Positions 45,321-55,364 are shown, numbered from the stretch's first letter. The stretch: DNA of 64,000 bases from Streptococcus sp. 29887 (GCF_032595075.1 NZ_CP118735.1:710001-774000), one strand, 5' to 3'. Translations and numbers: made by a program. Notes: generated by a model not told the origin, from the sequence alone.

Positions 45321-46682
45321 ATGAAATTAACCCTACACGAAGTCGCTCAGGTCTTGGGTGCAAAAAATAATATTAGTCTTTATCCCGATAGAGCCCTTAA
45401 CAAGGTGGAGTTCGACAGTCGCCTGATTACAGAAGGGGATCTTTTTGTTCCCCTCAAGGGAGCGCGTGACGGTCATGACTTTATCCCTGTAGCTTTTGAA
45501 AATGGCTGCGCGGTAACCCTGTCTGAAGTCAGCCTTGATCTTCCCCACATTCTAGTGGACGACTGCCTGGCTGCCCTACAAAAATTAGCGACCTACTACC
45601 TAGAAAAAACGGGAGTAGAAGTCATTGCGGTAACTGGTTCAAATGGTAAAACGACTACCAAGGATATGATCCACGATATCCTAGCAACCACCTACAAGAC
45701 CTACAAAACTCAGGGGAACTATAATAACGAAATCGGACTTCCTTACACAGTTCTCCATATGCCAGATGATACGGAAAAACTGGTTTTGGAAATGGGACAA
45801 GACCACTTGGGAGATATTCATCTCTTGTCTGAAATTGCCAAACCAAGCCTGTCAGTTATTACTCTTTTTGGGGAAGCGCATTTGGAATTTTTCGGTTCAC
45901 GAGAAGAGATTGCCAAAGGCAAATTGCAGATTGCAGACGGTATGATAGATGGTAGTAAACTTCTAATTCCTGCAGATCCGATTGCGGATAGCTTCTTACC
46001 TAGTCATGTAGAGCTCGTTCGCTTCGGCGAGCAGGCAGACTTGCAGGTGACTAGTCTGGTCGAGAGCAAGGATAGCTTGACTTTTACCGTCAACTTTATG
46101 GACGGTGACATTTTCCTACCAGTAACGGGCAAGTACAATGCCACCAATGCCATGGTAGCGAGCTATGTGGGCAAGACCTTGGGTGTGCCTGATGAAGCAA
46201 TCAAGTCAGCCCTTGCCAGTCTGAACTTGACCCGCAACCGTACGGAGTGGAAGAAGGCGGCAAATGGAGCAGATATTCTCAGCGACGTTTACAATGCTAA
46301 TCCAACAGCCATGCGCTTGATTTTAGAAACCTTCTCTAGTATTCCAGCCAATGAAGGCGGTAAGAAAATTGCTGTGTTAGCAGACATGAAAGAACTTGGC
46401 AGTCAGTCGGTTGAGCTTCATAATCAGATGATTTTGAGCCTGTCACCAGATGTGCTAGATACCGTCATTTTCTACGGTCAGGACATTGAAGGCTTGTCCC
46501 AGCTAGCTAGTCAGATGTTCCCGATTGGAAAAGTCTATTTCTTTAGGAAAAATGCGGAGCAGGACCAATTTGAAGAACTGGTTAAACAGGTTAGGGAGTG
46601 TCTAGGAAAAGACGACCAAATCCTCTTCAAAGGCTCCAACTCCATGAAACTTGGAAAAGTGGTGGAAGAATTAGCAAAATAG
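45321..46682 (+). CDS. murF: UDP-N-acetylmuramoyl-tripeptide--D-alanyl-D-alanine ligase
   Basis: A 453-residue Mur ligase adding D-Ala-D-Ala to the lysine tripeptide. ATP loop AVTGSNGKTTTKDM, then QGNYNNEIGLPYTVL, GQDHLGDIHLLSEIAKP and DVYNANPTAM are diagnostic. I chose ATG 45321 after GGAG; the in-frame TTG at 45309 overlaps the ribosome site. Confidence 0.95.
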   Translation: MKLTLHEVAQVLGAKNNISLYPDRALNKVEFDSRLITEGDLFVPLKGARDGHDFIPVAFENGCAVTLSEVSLDLPHILVDDCLAALQKLATYYLEKTGVEVIAVTGSNGKTTTKDMIHDILATTYKTYKTQGNYNNEIGLPYTVLHMPDDTEKLVLEMGQDHLGDIHLLSEIAKPSLSVITLFGEAHLEFFGSREEIAKGKLQIADGMIDGSKLLIPADPIADSFLPSHVELVRFGEQADLQVTSLVESKDSLTFTVNFMDGDIFLPVTGKYNATNAMVASYVGKTLGVPDEAIKSALASLNLTRNRTEWKKAANGADILSDVYNANPTAMRLILETFSSIPANEGGKKIAVLADMKELGSQSVELHNQMILSLSPDVLDTVIFYGQDIEGLSQLASQMFPIGKVYFFRKNAEQDQFEELVKQVRECLGKDDQILFKGSNSMKLGKVVEELAK

Positions 46683-46810
46683 TAAGAATAGGATTGAATT
46701 TCTTTTGCAAAAATGCGGAGAAGTTCAATCATTTTTATTTGTTCAAGACCTTGAAAAGTATGTATATATTTTATAAAATATATAATAACAATATACAAAA
46801 AGAGGTTGAG

Positions 46811-48016
46811 ATGAAGGATTCAAATTTACAAACGATAGTCATTTCCTTGAGTCTAGCTAATAATTGGGAAGAAGCTAGGCAGGAATGGACAAGGGTAAAG
46901 CTAGAAAAAATTGATAAGGCCATGGAAAGCAAGTGTTTATGTGGTAAGGCTCACTTGCAGAAAGTCTATTCTGTTTCTCGTACAGATCTTAGTAATATAA
47001 AGCTATCACCAATTGGATCCTCTTGTATCAAAAAATTTCAAAATAAGGAACTGACAAAGAGTTTGAAGAAGGCAGAGCGAGAATATCGTTTGCGGTCCAA
47101 CTCTGACTTTTCAAGCCTCAAAGAAATAATGGACTTGGATAGTTTAGATGAATACTATCAGAAGGGCTATTTTAAGGCAGATAGGGGCAATCGCTATAAT
47201 CCTTGGAATGATTACCAGCTATTTAAACTGGCCTTGAGTGGAAAACAATCGGAACGACAGCTTGCCTTTCATAAGATGGAGCGTATCCTCTATGTGGTTA
47301 ATGATTATTTACGACCTGAATTGAATCAAGTTTTTGATGTAGAAGTCTATTTAAAAAAGCTTAGAAGGTGGAAACTGCACGAGCGAGTTGCTGCTGCATT
47401 GCGTAAAAATGCCCTTGAACGAGAGAAATTGCTAGCTAAGAGGGAAAGAGAGGCAGAGCGTGAGCGACAAAGACAACTTGACTTGAAGAGATGGGCTCAG
47501 AAAAAGCAGGATTTACTAGCCTGGCTAGATGGACAATTCGATGAAGAGTCAATTGCTTTGAAGAACTCGCTTGATTCCCAAACGGAAGATAGAGAAATCT
47601 GTCATAAAATAGAAGACCATCAAAAATTTCTTGAACGAAAAGAAGCACAGGAAAGATTGGCTATCGCGGAACTCGAGCGAAAACAGGCTCGTGTGAAGAG
47701 TTTGTGTGATTGGCTCCATTCGCAGAATCGACTGGATGACCTGAAAACAGTTCAGACTATTGAAAGCCTCGATAATCAACTGTTCATGCTTGAAAAGTGG
47801 CATTCAGACTATGTACATCATCGTCGGATGGAACAACGACAACAAGATGAGTTGTTATGTGTTGTTTTAGAATTGAGAAGACAGGTGAAAAAATATTATC
47901 CCTATACTGAACGAGCTAAGAAATGTATTGAATTTGTGGATAGTTTGGATGGTTTGCAAGAGCAGCGTGATTGGTTGCAACGATTTCTGAAATTGATGAA
48001 GAAAAGTGGTTTTTAA
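46811..48016 (+). CDS. Coiled-coil protein with N-terminal CxCGK...IGSSCIKKF motif
   Basis: A 401-residue protein. The N-terminus holds CLCGKAHLQKVYSV, then SPIGSSCIKKF, a Cys pattern seen in uncharacterised, often phage- or plasmid-linked proteins and probably metal binding. The middle and C-terminus are a long charged coiled coil (EREKLLAKREREAERERQRQ). Function unknown. ATG 46811 follows AGAGG; an extended upstream frame overlaps murF and is not supported. The region before it (46690-46800) is very AT-rich. Confidence 0.75.
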   Translation: MKDSNLQTIVISLSLANNWEEARQEWTRVKLEKIDKAMESKCLCGKAHLQKVYSVSRTDLSNIKLSPIGSSCIKKFQNKELTKSLKKAEREYRLRSNSDFSSLKEIMDLDSLDEYYQKGYFKADRGNRYNPWNDYQLFKLALSGKQSERQLAFHKMERILYVVNDYLRPELNQVFDVEVYLKKLRRWKLHERVAAALRKNALEREKLLAKREREAERERQRQLDLKRWAQKKQDLLAWLDGQFDEESIALKNSLDSQTEDREICHKIEDHQKFLERKEAQERLAIAELERKQARVKSLCDWLHSQNRLDDLKTVQTIESLDNQLFMLEKWHSDYVHHRRMEQRQQDELLCVVLELRRQVKKYYPYTERAKKCIEFVDSLDGLQEQRDWLQRFLKLMKKSGF

Positions 48017-48148
48017 AATGTGTAGTCTGTTGTTGCAAGTTTTAAATTGAGTGATATTCAATTTTCTTGGTTAACCTTGTAAACATTTATACAATTTGAT
48101 ATACTATATTTGATTTGAATGGTTAGAAAGGATTTAGGGGGAGAAAGT

Positions 48149-48835
48149 ATGAATGATTTTTTTACTAATCAAGTTTCGCATGGCCCGCATCTAGGGTTAT
48201 TTACTCACCTTGGCTTGTTGCTACCGCTTTTTATCTTGCTTTACTTGACCACGCGATATTATACTAAAACTTGGTTTAATCGTTTGTTTTGGACAATTTT
48301 ACTTTTTCAAGTGGTTAGTCTATATACTTGGTATATTTGGTCCGATTGGTCCCTTTCTGAAAGTTTACCCTTTTATCATTGTCGACTAGCCATATTATTT
48401 TTACTGTTTGCTAGGAAGGGAGATTTGAAACTCTACTTTTCCTATCTTGGTCTCATTGGTTCCTTGGTGGCTTTTATTTACCCGGTCTTCGATCCCTTTC
48501 CTTTTCCACATCTGACCTTCTTTACCTTTGTGGTTGGTCATTATGCTTTAGCAGTGTTGTGTTTGTCTTATATTTTGACAGAGGGACATCAATTCAGTCT
48601 TTCAAGACGGGAGCGTTTGTCACTGACAGTCATGCTTCATCTGGTCATGCTTTTTGTTAATTGGTTGACAAAAGGTAATTATGGTTATTTGACTCGCTTA
48701 CCCATAGTCAATAGCCAAGGGACTTGGTTCAATTTTGTCCTACTTTCACTAATAATATCATGTTTAATTAGTTCTGTTCAGGTAGGGTTCCAATTATATT
48801 GGAAAAAGAAATTAGTCTATCTACTCCAAGATTGA
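48149..48835 (+). CDS. YwaF/TIGR02206-family integral membrane protein
   Basis: A 228-residue protein with about seven helices. SLPFYHCRLAILFLLF and NYGYLTRLPIVNSQGTWF match the YwaF family (TIGR02206), whose function is unknown. ATG 48149 follows AGGGGGAG; an earlier ATG at 48119 lacks a site. Confidence 0.82.
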   Translation: MNDFFTNQVSHGPHLGLFTHLGLLLPLFILLYLTTRYYTKTWFNRLFWTILLFQVVSLYTWYIWSDWSLSESLPFYHCRLAILFLLFARKGDLKLYFSYLGLIGSLVAFIYPVFDPFPFPHLTFFTFVVGHYALAVLCLSYILTEGHQFSLSRRERLSLTVMLHLVMLFVNWLTKGNYGYLTRLPIVNSQGTWFNFVLLSLIISCLISSVQVGFQLYWKKKLVYLLQD

Positions 48836-48870
48836 TTTTCCAAGTGTTTGAAAAATTCCATTATTTCCGA

Positions 48871-48907
48871 TATAATAAGAGAGTTGCAGTAGTTGCTCTC
48901 TTTTTTT
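48871..48907 (+). terminator. Terminator overlapping a -10 element before prfC
   Basis: AGAGAG (48878-48883) pairs with CTCTCT (48896-48901), then seven Ts. TATAAT at 48871-48876 directly precedes it. It probably ends the ywaF-like transcript, and the -10 may serve prfC. Confidence 0.6.
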
Positions 48908-48979
48908 GTACTCTTTTGATTTGATAGGCAAAAGAAGAAGTCAGCTCTGCTATGGACCAAAGAAAAAGGAATAACGATC

Positions 48980-50524
48980 ATGTCACTACAAGAAGAAATC
49001 AAGAAACGACGCACTTTTGCGATCATCTCTCACCCGGACGCGGGTAAGACCACTATTACCGAGCAGTTGCTCTACTTTGGGGGTGAAATTCGTGAGGCAG
49101 GTACGGTCAAGGGGAAAAAGACTGGTAACTTTGCCAAGTCTGACTGGATGGATATCGAGAAACAGCGTGGTATCTCTGTTACCTCATCTGTTATGCAGTT
49201 TGACTATGCGGGCAAGCGGGTTAACATTTTGGATACGCCAGGACACGAGGACTTCTCTGAGGATACCTATCGGACCTTGATGGCGGTGGATGCGGCTGTC
49301 ATGGTGGTGGACTCTGCCAAGGGTATCGAGGCCCAGACTAAAAAACTCTTTGAGGTTGTGAAGCACCGCAACATCCCAGTCTTTACCTTCATCAACAAGT
49401 TGGACCGTGATGGTCGTGAGCCGCTTGATTTATTGCAGGAGTTGGAAGAAGTCTTGGGCATTGCCAGCTATCCGATGAACTGGCCGATTGGTATGGGGAA
49501 ATCCTTCGAGGGACTCTATGACCTCCATAACAAACGCTTGGAACTCTACCGTAGCGAGGAGCGTTTTGCAAGCTTGGATGAGGGTGATAAGTTATTTGGC
49601 TCCAACCCATTTTATGCACAAGTTCTGGATGATATTGAACTTTTGGCGGAAGCTGGAAATGAATTTTCAGAGCAGGCGATTTTGGACGGCGATTTGACCC
49701 CTGTTTTCTTCGGTTCAGCCCTGACCAACTTTGGTGTGCAGACCTTCCTTGATACCTTCTTGGAATTTGCTCCAGAGCCACATGGTCACAAGACAACGAC
49801 AGGGGATGTCATTGACCCGCTCAATAAAGATTTTTCAGGCTTTGTTTTCAAAATCCAAGCCAACATGGATCCTCGTCACCGCGACCGCATTGCCTTTGTT
49901 CGTGTGGTTTCGGGTGAATTTGAACGCGGTATGGCGGTCAACCTGCCTCGTACAGGCAAGGGGGCTAAGTTGTCCAACGTGACCCAGTTCATGGCCGAGT
50001 CCCGTGAGAATGTGGAAAATGCAGTGGCGGGGGACATTATCGGGGTTTACGATACAGGAACCTATCAGGTAGGAGATACCCTGACCGTAGGCAAGAACAA
50101 GTTTGAATTCGAACCGCTACCAACCTTTACTCCGGAAATTTTCATGAAAGTGTCTGCTAAAAACGTCATGAAACAAAAATCCTTCCACAAGGGAATTGAG
50201 CAACTGGTGCAAGAAGGAGCTATCCAGCTCTACAAGAACTACCAGACAGGCGAGTATATGCTGGGTGCTGTTGGTCAGCTCCAGTTTGAAGTTTTCAAAC
50301 ACCGCATGGAAGGCGAGTACAATGCAGAAGTGGTCATGACACCAATGGGTAAAAAGACAGTCCGTTGGATCAAGCCAGAAGACCTGGATGAACGCATGTC
50401 TTCAAGCCGTAATATTCTTGCTAAAGACCGCTTTGACCAACCAGTTTTCCTTTTTGAAAATGACTTCGCCCTCCGCTGGTTTGCGGACAAATATCCGGAT
50501 GTGGAGTTGGAAGAGAAGATGTAA
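48980..50524 (+). CDS. prfC: Peptide chain release factor 3
   Basis: A 514-residue translational GTPase that recycles RF1/RF2. G1 [15 protein letters not shown], switch [12 protein letters not shown]3 [14 protein letters not shown]4 NKLDRDG. Its length and C-terminal domains are typical. The preceding ribosome site is AAAGGAA. Its TAA stop is the first base triplet of a repeat element. Confidence 0.96.
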   Translation: MSLQEEIKKRRTFAIISHPDAGKTTITEQLLYFGGEIREAGTVKGKKTGNFAKSDWMDIEKQRGISVTSSVMQFDYAGKRVNILDTPGHEDFSEDTYRTLMAVDAAVMVVDSAKGIEAQTKKLFEVVKHRNIPVFTFINKLDRDGREPLDLLQELEEVLGIASYPMNWPIGMGKSFEGLYDLHNKRLELYRSEERFASLDEGDKLFGSNPFYAQVLDDIELLAEAGNEFSEQAILDGDLTPVFFGSALTNFGVQTFLDTFLEFAPEPHGHKTTTGDVIDPLNKDFSGFVFKIQANMDPRHRDRIAFVRVVSGEFERGMAVNLPRTGKGAKLSNVTQFMAESRENVENAVAGDIIGVYDTGTYQVGDTLTVGKNKFEFEPLPTFTPEIFMKVSAKNVMKQKSFHKGIEQLVQEGAIQLYKNYQTGEYMLGAVGQLQFEVFKHRMEGEYNAEVVMTPMGKKTVRWIKPEDLDERMSSSRNILAKDRFDQPVFLFENDFALRWFADKYPDVELEEKM

Positions 50525-50630
50525 TACGCTTTGAAAATCAAGTTAAAACTTCGTTAAGTCGCTTCGATGAACCTTAAGTTCAATCTTCAGCTCCTTGCCT
50601 AGTTTTATTCTTGATTTTCTTTGCGTATTA
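50522..50630. repeat. MITE-like element, family 1 variant, at the prfC stop codon
   Basis: TAATACGCTTTGAAAATCAAG (50522-50542) and, inverted, TAATACGCAAAGAAAATCAAG (50610-50630). The first three bases are the prfC stop. Confidence 0.7.
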
Positions 50631-50643
50631 AAGTCAGTATTCA

Positions 50644-50708
50644 GCTTTGAAAATCAAGCTAAAACTTCGTTAAGTTGCTTCGATGAACCTCTAGTTCAAT
50701 CTTCATCT
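50644..50708. repeat. Truncated second copy of the same element
   Basis: From GCTTTGAAAATCAAG onward it repeats about 65 bases of the first copy with a few changes, and lacks the right end. A terminator follows at 50726-50752. No gene lies in 50525-50834. Confidence 0.7.
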
Positions 50709-50725
50709 AACCCAATTAACTCTAT

Positions 50726-50756
50726 AATAAGTCAGGCAAGCCCTGGCTTATTTTAA
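50726..50756 (+). terminator. prfC terminator
   Basis: AATAAGTCAGG (50726-50736) pairs with CCTGGCTTATT (50742-50752), then Ts. It lies 200 bases from the prfC stop because of the inserted repeats. Confidence 0.75.
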
Positions 50757-50834
50757 TTTTGTTATCATTGCAAAAAAAGTATTATTATAATATGCTATAG
50801 TAGTATAAACGGAAATGGATTGGAGGTCTGAACT

Positions 50835-52436
50835 TTGTTTTACTACCTTAGAAAATGCAAGTTGGCAATAGTTGCTTATATTGCTGTGTCGGTGGTCTAT
50901 GCTCTGATTTTAGCGGCAACGGGTTTTATTTATGCGCAAGTTTCGGAAGCGGCCATATCTGGTGACCAAAAGGCATTTATGACTAGTTCGGTGATTGCAG
51001 TGGTATTCTTTTTATGTGACGGCTATTTTGATTACCTGCCGCGCTATTTCAAGTTTAAGGTAATCAATCAGATTATGGAAGAGACGCGCAATCAATTAGT
51101 GACTGTCTATGCGCGTGAGGACTTAGGAGAGGCAGCAAAAGACAGTCAGGCAGATAAGGTCCATGTCTTGGTTCATCATCTGAACATCTTAGAAACTACC
51201 TATCTAACGCCGCTTCTATCCATGGTGACAAGCATATTAGTCTTTAGTTTTTCCTTGATAGGGGCTCTCTACCTTCAAGGAACCATGGCTATGATCATGT
51301 TGGCGCTCTGCTTTATTCCATTTTTGGCTCCGGTGATTAATAAGGGGATTTTAGCTCGTGTGACAAAGGACAGTCAGGAGGAGAAGAATGCCTATCTCGC
51401 CTTGTTTAGTGAGTTTGTAGAAGCTCTCTCTTTTATCCGCATCAGCACCATCACGCCAGTTTTTCAAGAAAAGCTGGCGGTATCTAGTCAGGAATACACT
51501 AGGCGTGCTAACCGTTTTGCCCAAAAACAATCCCAGACCTATGCGGTTTCCTACAGTTTGAGCAGCGTAGTCTATTCAGGTTCCTGGATTATTGGAGGGA
51601 TATTTGTCTTCCAAGGTCTGCTGAACATTTCGGATTTGATTGCTATGACAACCCTGATGGGAACTGTAGCAGGTCCTATCCAAACCATGTCAGGCTTGCT
51701 GACGGATTATCTTTCTAGTCGGACGGTTGTGGAGGAGTTGACAGGTCTCTTAAATAGGAAGGAAGAAGGTCAAGCTGCCAAGCCAGTTTTGAAGGAATCC
51801 ATTACGAGCCTTGCTCTGGAAGGGATTGATTGTCGCTATCAAGACCATCTGATTGTGGAGAATTTTTCTTATCTTTTTCAGGCCAATAAAAAATATGCTA
51901 TCTTGGGCAAGAGCGGGAGTGGGAAGACGACCTTGCTCCGCCTCTTGCTGGGGATTCAGAAACCAGAGGCTGGAAGAGTCCTGGTCAACCAGAGGAATCT
52001 GGCAGAACTGGATCAGCTTGCCCTCTTTCGGAAAATTTACTACCTACCGCAGAAAACCAATCTATTTACAGCTAGCATCGGGGATAATTTGACCTTGTTT
52101 GCACCTTTAGATGAGAATAAAGCAATGGGTTGCTTGCGGCAAGTTGGTTTAGAGGACTGGTTCTATCGGCAGGGAGATGGATTTGCTACTCTCTTGACCT
52201 CTTCTCAGCAATTATCAGGTGGGGAAGAGAGACGGTTTGATTTGGCGCGTGCCCTTTACCGTGATGCAGAGGTCTTTTTATTTGATGAACCTACAACAGG
52301 CTTAGATTCTCAAAGCGAACAATTGATTGCAGATAGTCTCGAGAAAATAAGGGACAAACTGGTGATTGTTGTGACACACTCTCAGGAGGAAAGTTTTTTA
52401 GCCCTCTTTGATGAGCAGGTTCATCTATCAGTTTGA
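50835..52436 (+). CDS. ABC transporter, fused permease-ATPase (exporter type)
   Basis: A 533-residue half-transporter: six membrane helices (1-290), then an ATPase with GKSGSGKTTLLRLL, LSGGEERRFDLARAL, FLFDEPTTGLD and VVTHSQEES. TTG start eight bases after GGAGG. It probably forms a homodimer. The exported substrate is unknown. Confidence 0.88.
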   Translation: MFYYLRKCKLAIVAYIAVSVVYALILAATGFIYAQVSEAAISGDQKAFMTSSVIAVVFFLCDGYFDYLPRYFKFKVINQIMEETRNQLVTVYAREDLGEAAKDSQADKVHVLVHHLNILETTYLTPLLSMVTSILVFSFSLIGALYLQGTMAMIMLALCFIPFLAPVINKGILARVTKDSQEEKNAYLALFSEFVEALSFIRISTITPVFQEKLAVSSQEYTRRANRFAQKQSQTYAVSYSLSSVVYSGSWIIGGIFVFQGLLNISDLIAMTTLMGTVAGPIQTMSGLLTDYLSSRTVVEELTGLLNRKEEGQAAKPVLKESITSLALEGIDCRYQDHLIVENFSYLFQANKKYAILGKSGSGKTTLLRLLLGIQKPEAGRVLVNQRNLAELDQLALFRKIYYLPQKTNLFTASIGDNLTLFAPLDENKAMGCLRQVGLEDWFYRQGDGFATLLTSSQQLSGGEERRFDLARALYRDAEVFLFDEPTTGLDSQSEQLIADSLEKIRDKLVIVVTHSQEESFLALFDEQVHLSV

Positions 52437-52440
52437 CAGC

Positions 52441-52473
52441 AGCAAAAACTCTTCTGGGGTTTTTGCTTTTTTT
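52441..52473 (+). terminator. Terminator after the ABC exporter
   Basis: AGCAAAAAC (52441-52449) pairs with GTTTTTGCT (52459-52467), then Ts. Confidence 0.85.
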
Positions 52474-52522
52474 ATTCCAAATTTTTCGGTAAAATAAGGA
52501 AAAGTAAAAAAGGAGTAAACAA

Positions 52523-52906
52523 ATGGGTTTGTTTTCAGGTTTGATGGGCAATGCCTCGCAGATGAATAATGATAAGGTAGAGCAAGAGTTGGCAGACATC
52601 CTTCTGGATGCGGAACAGGTGGAGATGGCCTTTAGTTTGGTTCGCGATTTGATTGTTTTCACAGAACACCGTTTGATTTTGGTGGACAAACAAGGAATGT
52701 CAGGTAAGAAGGTTTCCTACAAGTCTATTCCCTATCGTTCGATTTCACGATTTACGGTCGAAACCTCCGGTCATTTTGACTTGGATGCTGAATTGAAGAT
52801 TTGGATTTCTTCTGCGGCAGAACCAGCAGAAACTCTTCAGTTCAAGAGTGATAAGAGTGTTATTGCTATCCAAAAAGCCTTGGCATCCGCTGTTTTGGGG
52901 AAATAA
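52523..52906 (+). CDS. Bacterial PH-domain protein
   Basis: A 127-residue protein matching the bacterial pleckstrin-like domain family: EMAFSLVRDLIVFTEHRLILVDKQG, KVSYKSIPYRSISRFTVET, LDAELKIWIS. Cytoplasmic; role unknown. AAAAAGGAG precedes ATG 52523. It has a terminator on each side, so it is monocistronic. Confidence 0.88.
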   Translation: MGLFSGLMGNASQMNNDKVEQELADILLDAEQVEMAFSLVRDLIVFTEHRLILVDKQGMSGKKVSYKSIPYRSISRFTVETSGHFDLDAELKIWISSAAEPAETLQFKSDKSVIAIQKALASAVLGK

Positions 52907-52930
52907 TCCTAACAATCTCGGTGTAGAATG

Positions 52931-52962
52931 AGTAGAAAGTGTATCCGCTTTCTACTTTTTTT
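52931..52962 (+). terminator. Terminator after the PH-domain gene
   Basis: AGTAGAAAG (52931-52939) pairs with CTTTCTACT (52948-52956), then Ts. A -10-like TATACT follows at 52965-52970 for the next gene. Confidence 0.85.
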
Positions 52963-52999
52963 GATATACTAAATATAGACAAATCCAGTAGGTGTTTTT

Positions 53000-53578
53000 A
53001 TGTCAAAGATAGGTTTAAAAGATTGTTTACTGATTGTTATGGGTGGGATTTTGTATGCCCTAGTTTTGAATATGTTGGTCATTCCCCATGAGTTTGGAGA
53101 AGGTGGGGTCACAGGGCTTGCCTTGCTTTTTTACTACACTATGGGCATGGAAGCAGGGGTAACAAGTTTCATATTCAATGGCGTTCTCCTTGTTTTGGCC
53201 TACCGTTTTTTGAGTAGAGTAAGGGTCTTCTATACTTTTTTGGCAGTGGGTTCTATGTCGGTGACCATGTATGTGACAAGATTTCTACAAGCCCAATGGC
53301 TTCCGCTTATTCCCTCTGCTATTTTAGCTGGTCTAGCGACTGGTTTGTCCATGGCCCTGGTTCTTAAAGGAAACGGCTCAACAGCAGGCAGTGACATTGT
53401 TGCCCTATTATGTAACAAATATTTCAATTGGAAGATTACAAGGGTTATTTTGATTTTTGATATTTTGGTGGTGACACCCTTGGCTTTTAAAATTGGTTGG
53501 ACCAAAACGTTTTGGACCCTGGTTATGGTCTTTCTTATCAGTAAATCCTTAGACTTGTGTTTGACCAAATGGAAATAG
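53000..53578 (+). CDS. YitT-family membrane protein (single domain)
   Basis: A 192-residue protein with five to six helices. MGGILYALVLNMLVIPHEFGEGGVTGLALL and LVLKGNGSTAGSDIVALL are YitT signatures. It lacks the C-terminal soluble DUF2179 domain found in longer members. The transported ligand is unknown. Confidence 0.88.
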   Translation: MSKIGLKDCLLIVMGGILYALVLNMLVIPHEFGEGGVTGLALLFYYTMGMEAGVTSFIFNGVLLVLAYRFLSRVRVFYTFLAVGSMSVTMYVTRFLQAQWLPLIPSAILAGLATGLSMALVLKGNGSTAGSDIVALLCNKYFNWKITRVILIFDILVVTPLAFKIGWTKTFWTLVMVFLISKSLDLCLTKWK

Positions 53579-53583
53579 GATAG

Positions 53584-53634
53584 AACCTGTATTCACCAGT
53601 CAGTACTGGACGGTGAGTATAGGTTTTATTTTTT
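53584..53634 (+). terminator. Terminator after the YitT gene
   Basis: A long stem of AACCTGTATTCACC with GGTGAGTATAGGTT, then a T-rich run. Confidence 0.75.
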
Positions 53635-53670
53635 GAATTGGCTTCTTTCCAAACTTTTTTATTTTTTGGC

Positions 53671-53699
53671 TTGACGCTGTATTGTTTGTGTGATACAAT
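53671..53699 (+). promoter_or_regulatory. Promoter of the ABC-2 transporter operon
   Basis: TTGACG (53671-53676), 17 bases, TACAAT (53694-53699), with TGA before the -10. This is one of the best matches to consensus in the window. Confidence 0.8.
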
Positions 53700-53736
53700 T
53701 AAGACATCAAAACAAAGATACAAAAAGGAGACTTGT

Positions 53737-54615
53737 ATGAATAGAGAGAATGTCTTGTTGCGGATTGAGGGGATGAGTAAGGTCTATGGTCAGCAGGCTG
53801 CGGTAGATCAGATATCCTTCGCCATCCAGCGTGGAGAGATTTGTGGCTTGGTTGGGCAAAATGGCGCGGGGAAAACAACTCTGATCCGAATCTTGTCAGG
53901 GCTGATTTTTCCCTCGGCTGGTCAACTGGTCTATCCAAAACCAGTGAAGATGGGGGCTATTATTGAGTCGCCTACTCTGTATCCCAACATGTCTGCCTGG
54001 GACAATCTCATGTATGCGGCTCTGCAATTATCCCTGGAAAATCCCAAGGAGCGTATCCAGCAGGTGCTGGACTTGGTTGGTCTGGGGGATGTGGATCGGA
54101 AGAAGAAGGTCAAAAATTTTTCGCTTGGGATGCGGCAGCGGATGTCCATTGCCTTGGCGATTATTGATTTTCCAGAGTTTTTGATTTTGGATGAGCCGAT
54201 CAATGGTTTGGATCCGTCTGGGATCAAGGAGGTGCGGGACATTATCTTGCGCTTGCGGGATGAGTACGGAATGACGGTCTTGATTTCTAGTCATATCTTG
54301 TCGGAGTTGGAGTTGTTGGCAGATCGTTTTGTCATCATGCACAAGGGCAAGGTCATTCGTGATCTGACCAGGTCTGATTTGGCAGCGGTCGTGGCGAGAA
54401 AGCTCTATCTGGATACGGCAGACAATGCAGCTGTGAAGGCTTATTTGGAAGAAAAGGGGCTGGAAGTTAGTTTGGAAGAGGCTGGTTTGGTCTTGGATGC
54501 GGATGAACATGTTCAATCTCTTATTGATTTGGTGGGTCAATCAGGGATTGAAATTCTGGAGATTTACCGTCAGGGCCAGCATTTGGAAGAGTATTATTTG
54601 AGTTTGTTGAACTAG
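53737..54615 (+). CDS. ABC transporter ATPase (ABC-2/bacitracin-lantibiotic type)
   Basis: A 292-residue ATPase: GQNGAGKTTLIRILSGL, FSLGMRQRMSIALAII, LILDEPINGLDPSG and ISSHILSELELLADRF. This combination is typical of BcrA/LanF-type exporters or immunity pumps. ATG 53737 follows AAAGGAG; the earlier frame covers the promoter. The permease gene follows 13 bases later. Confidence 0.9.
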   Translation: MNRENVLLRIEGMSKVYGQQAAVDQISFAIQRGEICGLVGQNGAGKTTLIRILSGLIFPSAGQLVYPKPVKMGAIIESPTLYPNMSAWDNLMYAALQLSLENPKERIQQVLDLVGLGDVDRKKKVKNFSLGMRQRMSIALAIIDFPEFLILDEPINGLDPSGIKEVRDIILRLRDEYGMTVLISSHILSELELLADRFVIMHKGKVIRDLTRSDLAAVVARKLYLDTADNAAVKAYLEEKGLEVSLEEAGLVLDADEHVQSLIDLVGQSGIEILEIYRQGQHLEEYYLSLLN

Positions 54616-54628
54616 GAGGAAGTGGAAA

Positions 54629-55333
54629 ATGAATTTGGTGAAAGCAGATTGGTATCGTATTCGTAAGGAAAGATTGTCCTTGGTTAGTCTGGCAATCTTG
54701 ATTGTCCTCAGTCTGATTTTGGCCTATAGCAGTAGTAAGGAGTTGACTTCTGTAGGGGCTGAGGATATTCTGTCTAACTGGACAAACTTGTTGCCTCTCT
54801 TTTTTGTGGCGCCAGCCAAGATTTTCTTTGGGGATGATTTCCAGTTTCGGACAGTCAATAATAGTCTGGTGCGTACCCAGAACCGTTTGAAGATTTTTAC
54901 TCACAAGTGGTTGTCTAGTGTCGGACTTTGCTTATTCTATGTCTTGTTTGCTTATATGCTGACTGGTTTTGCTCGTCAGATGATGAATGGGGCAGCAGAT
55001 TATTGGGTTCTTGTAGAAGGTTTTGTTTATCAGTTGCCCTTTTATATTGTGATTGCTAGTTTTTGTACAATCTTGTTTGTCATTTTTCCAAAAATCTATC
55101 AAGCATATATGGTGTATATATTGATTGCCTTCTTGTTTGATCAGTTGTTCATGATGGCGACAGGCATTCTTCTTAAAACGGATTTTTTTGCGGACTTTAT
55201 GATGTTTTCACAAGTATCTGTGGCAGCTGACTTGGAGAACTTGCTTTCTTGGCCATCAATCTTGGCGCGGGTCTTTAGTTTGGGCTACTTCATCTGCGGT
55301 GCTCTGCTATTTTCAAAAAAGGAATTGAAGTAA
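54629..55333 (+). CDS. ABC-2 type permease
   Basis: A 234-residue protein with six helices, starting NLVKADWYRIRKERLSLVSL, typical of lantibiotic/bacitracin transporter permeases. AGGAGG precedes ATG 54629. It pairs with the upstream ATPase. The substrate is unknown; no two-component system or bacteriocin gene is adjacent. Confidence 0.85.
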   Translation: MNLVKADWYRIRKERLSLVSLAILIVLSLILAYSSSKELTSVGAEDILSNWTNLLPLFFVAPAKIFFGDDFQFRTVNNSLVRTQNRLKIFTHKWLSSVGLCLFYVLFAYMLTGFARQMMNGAADYWVLVEGFVYQLPFYIVIASFCTILFVIFPKIYQAYMVYILIAFLFDQLFMMATGILLKTDFFADFMMFSQVSVAADLENLLSWPSILARVFSLGYFICGALLFSKKELK

Positions 55334-55339
55334 GAATAG

Positions 55340-55364
55340 GCAATCTCGAGAGAGGTTGCTTTTT
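55340..55364 (+). terminator. Terminator after the ABC-2 operon
   Basis: GCAATCTC-GAGA-GAGGTTGC (one G-U pair), then Ts. Confidence 0.75.

Noticed and set aside
46598..46810. Extension of the Cys-motif protein back into murF
   Set aside because: The extra codons overlap the end of murF out of frame, and AGAGG sits just before ATG 46811.
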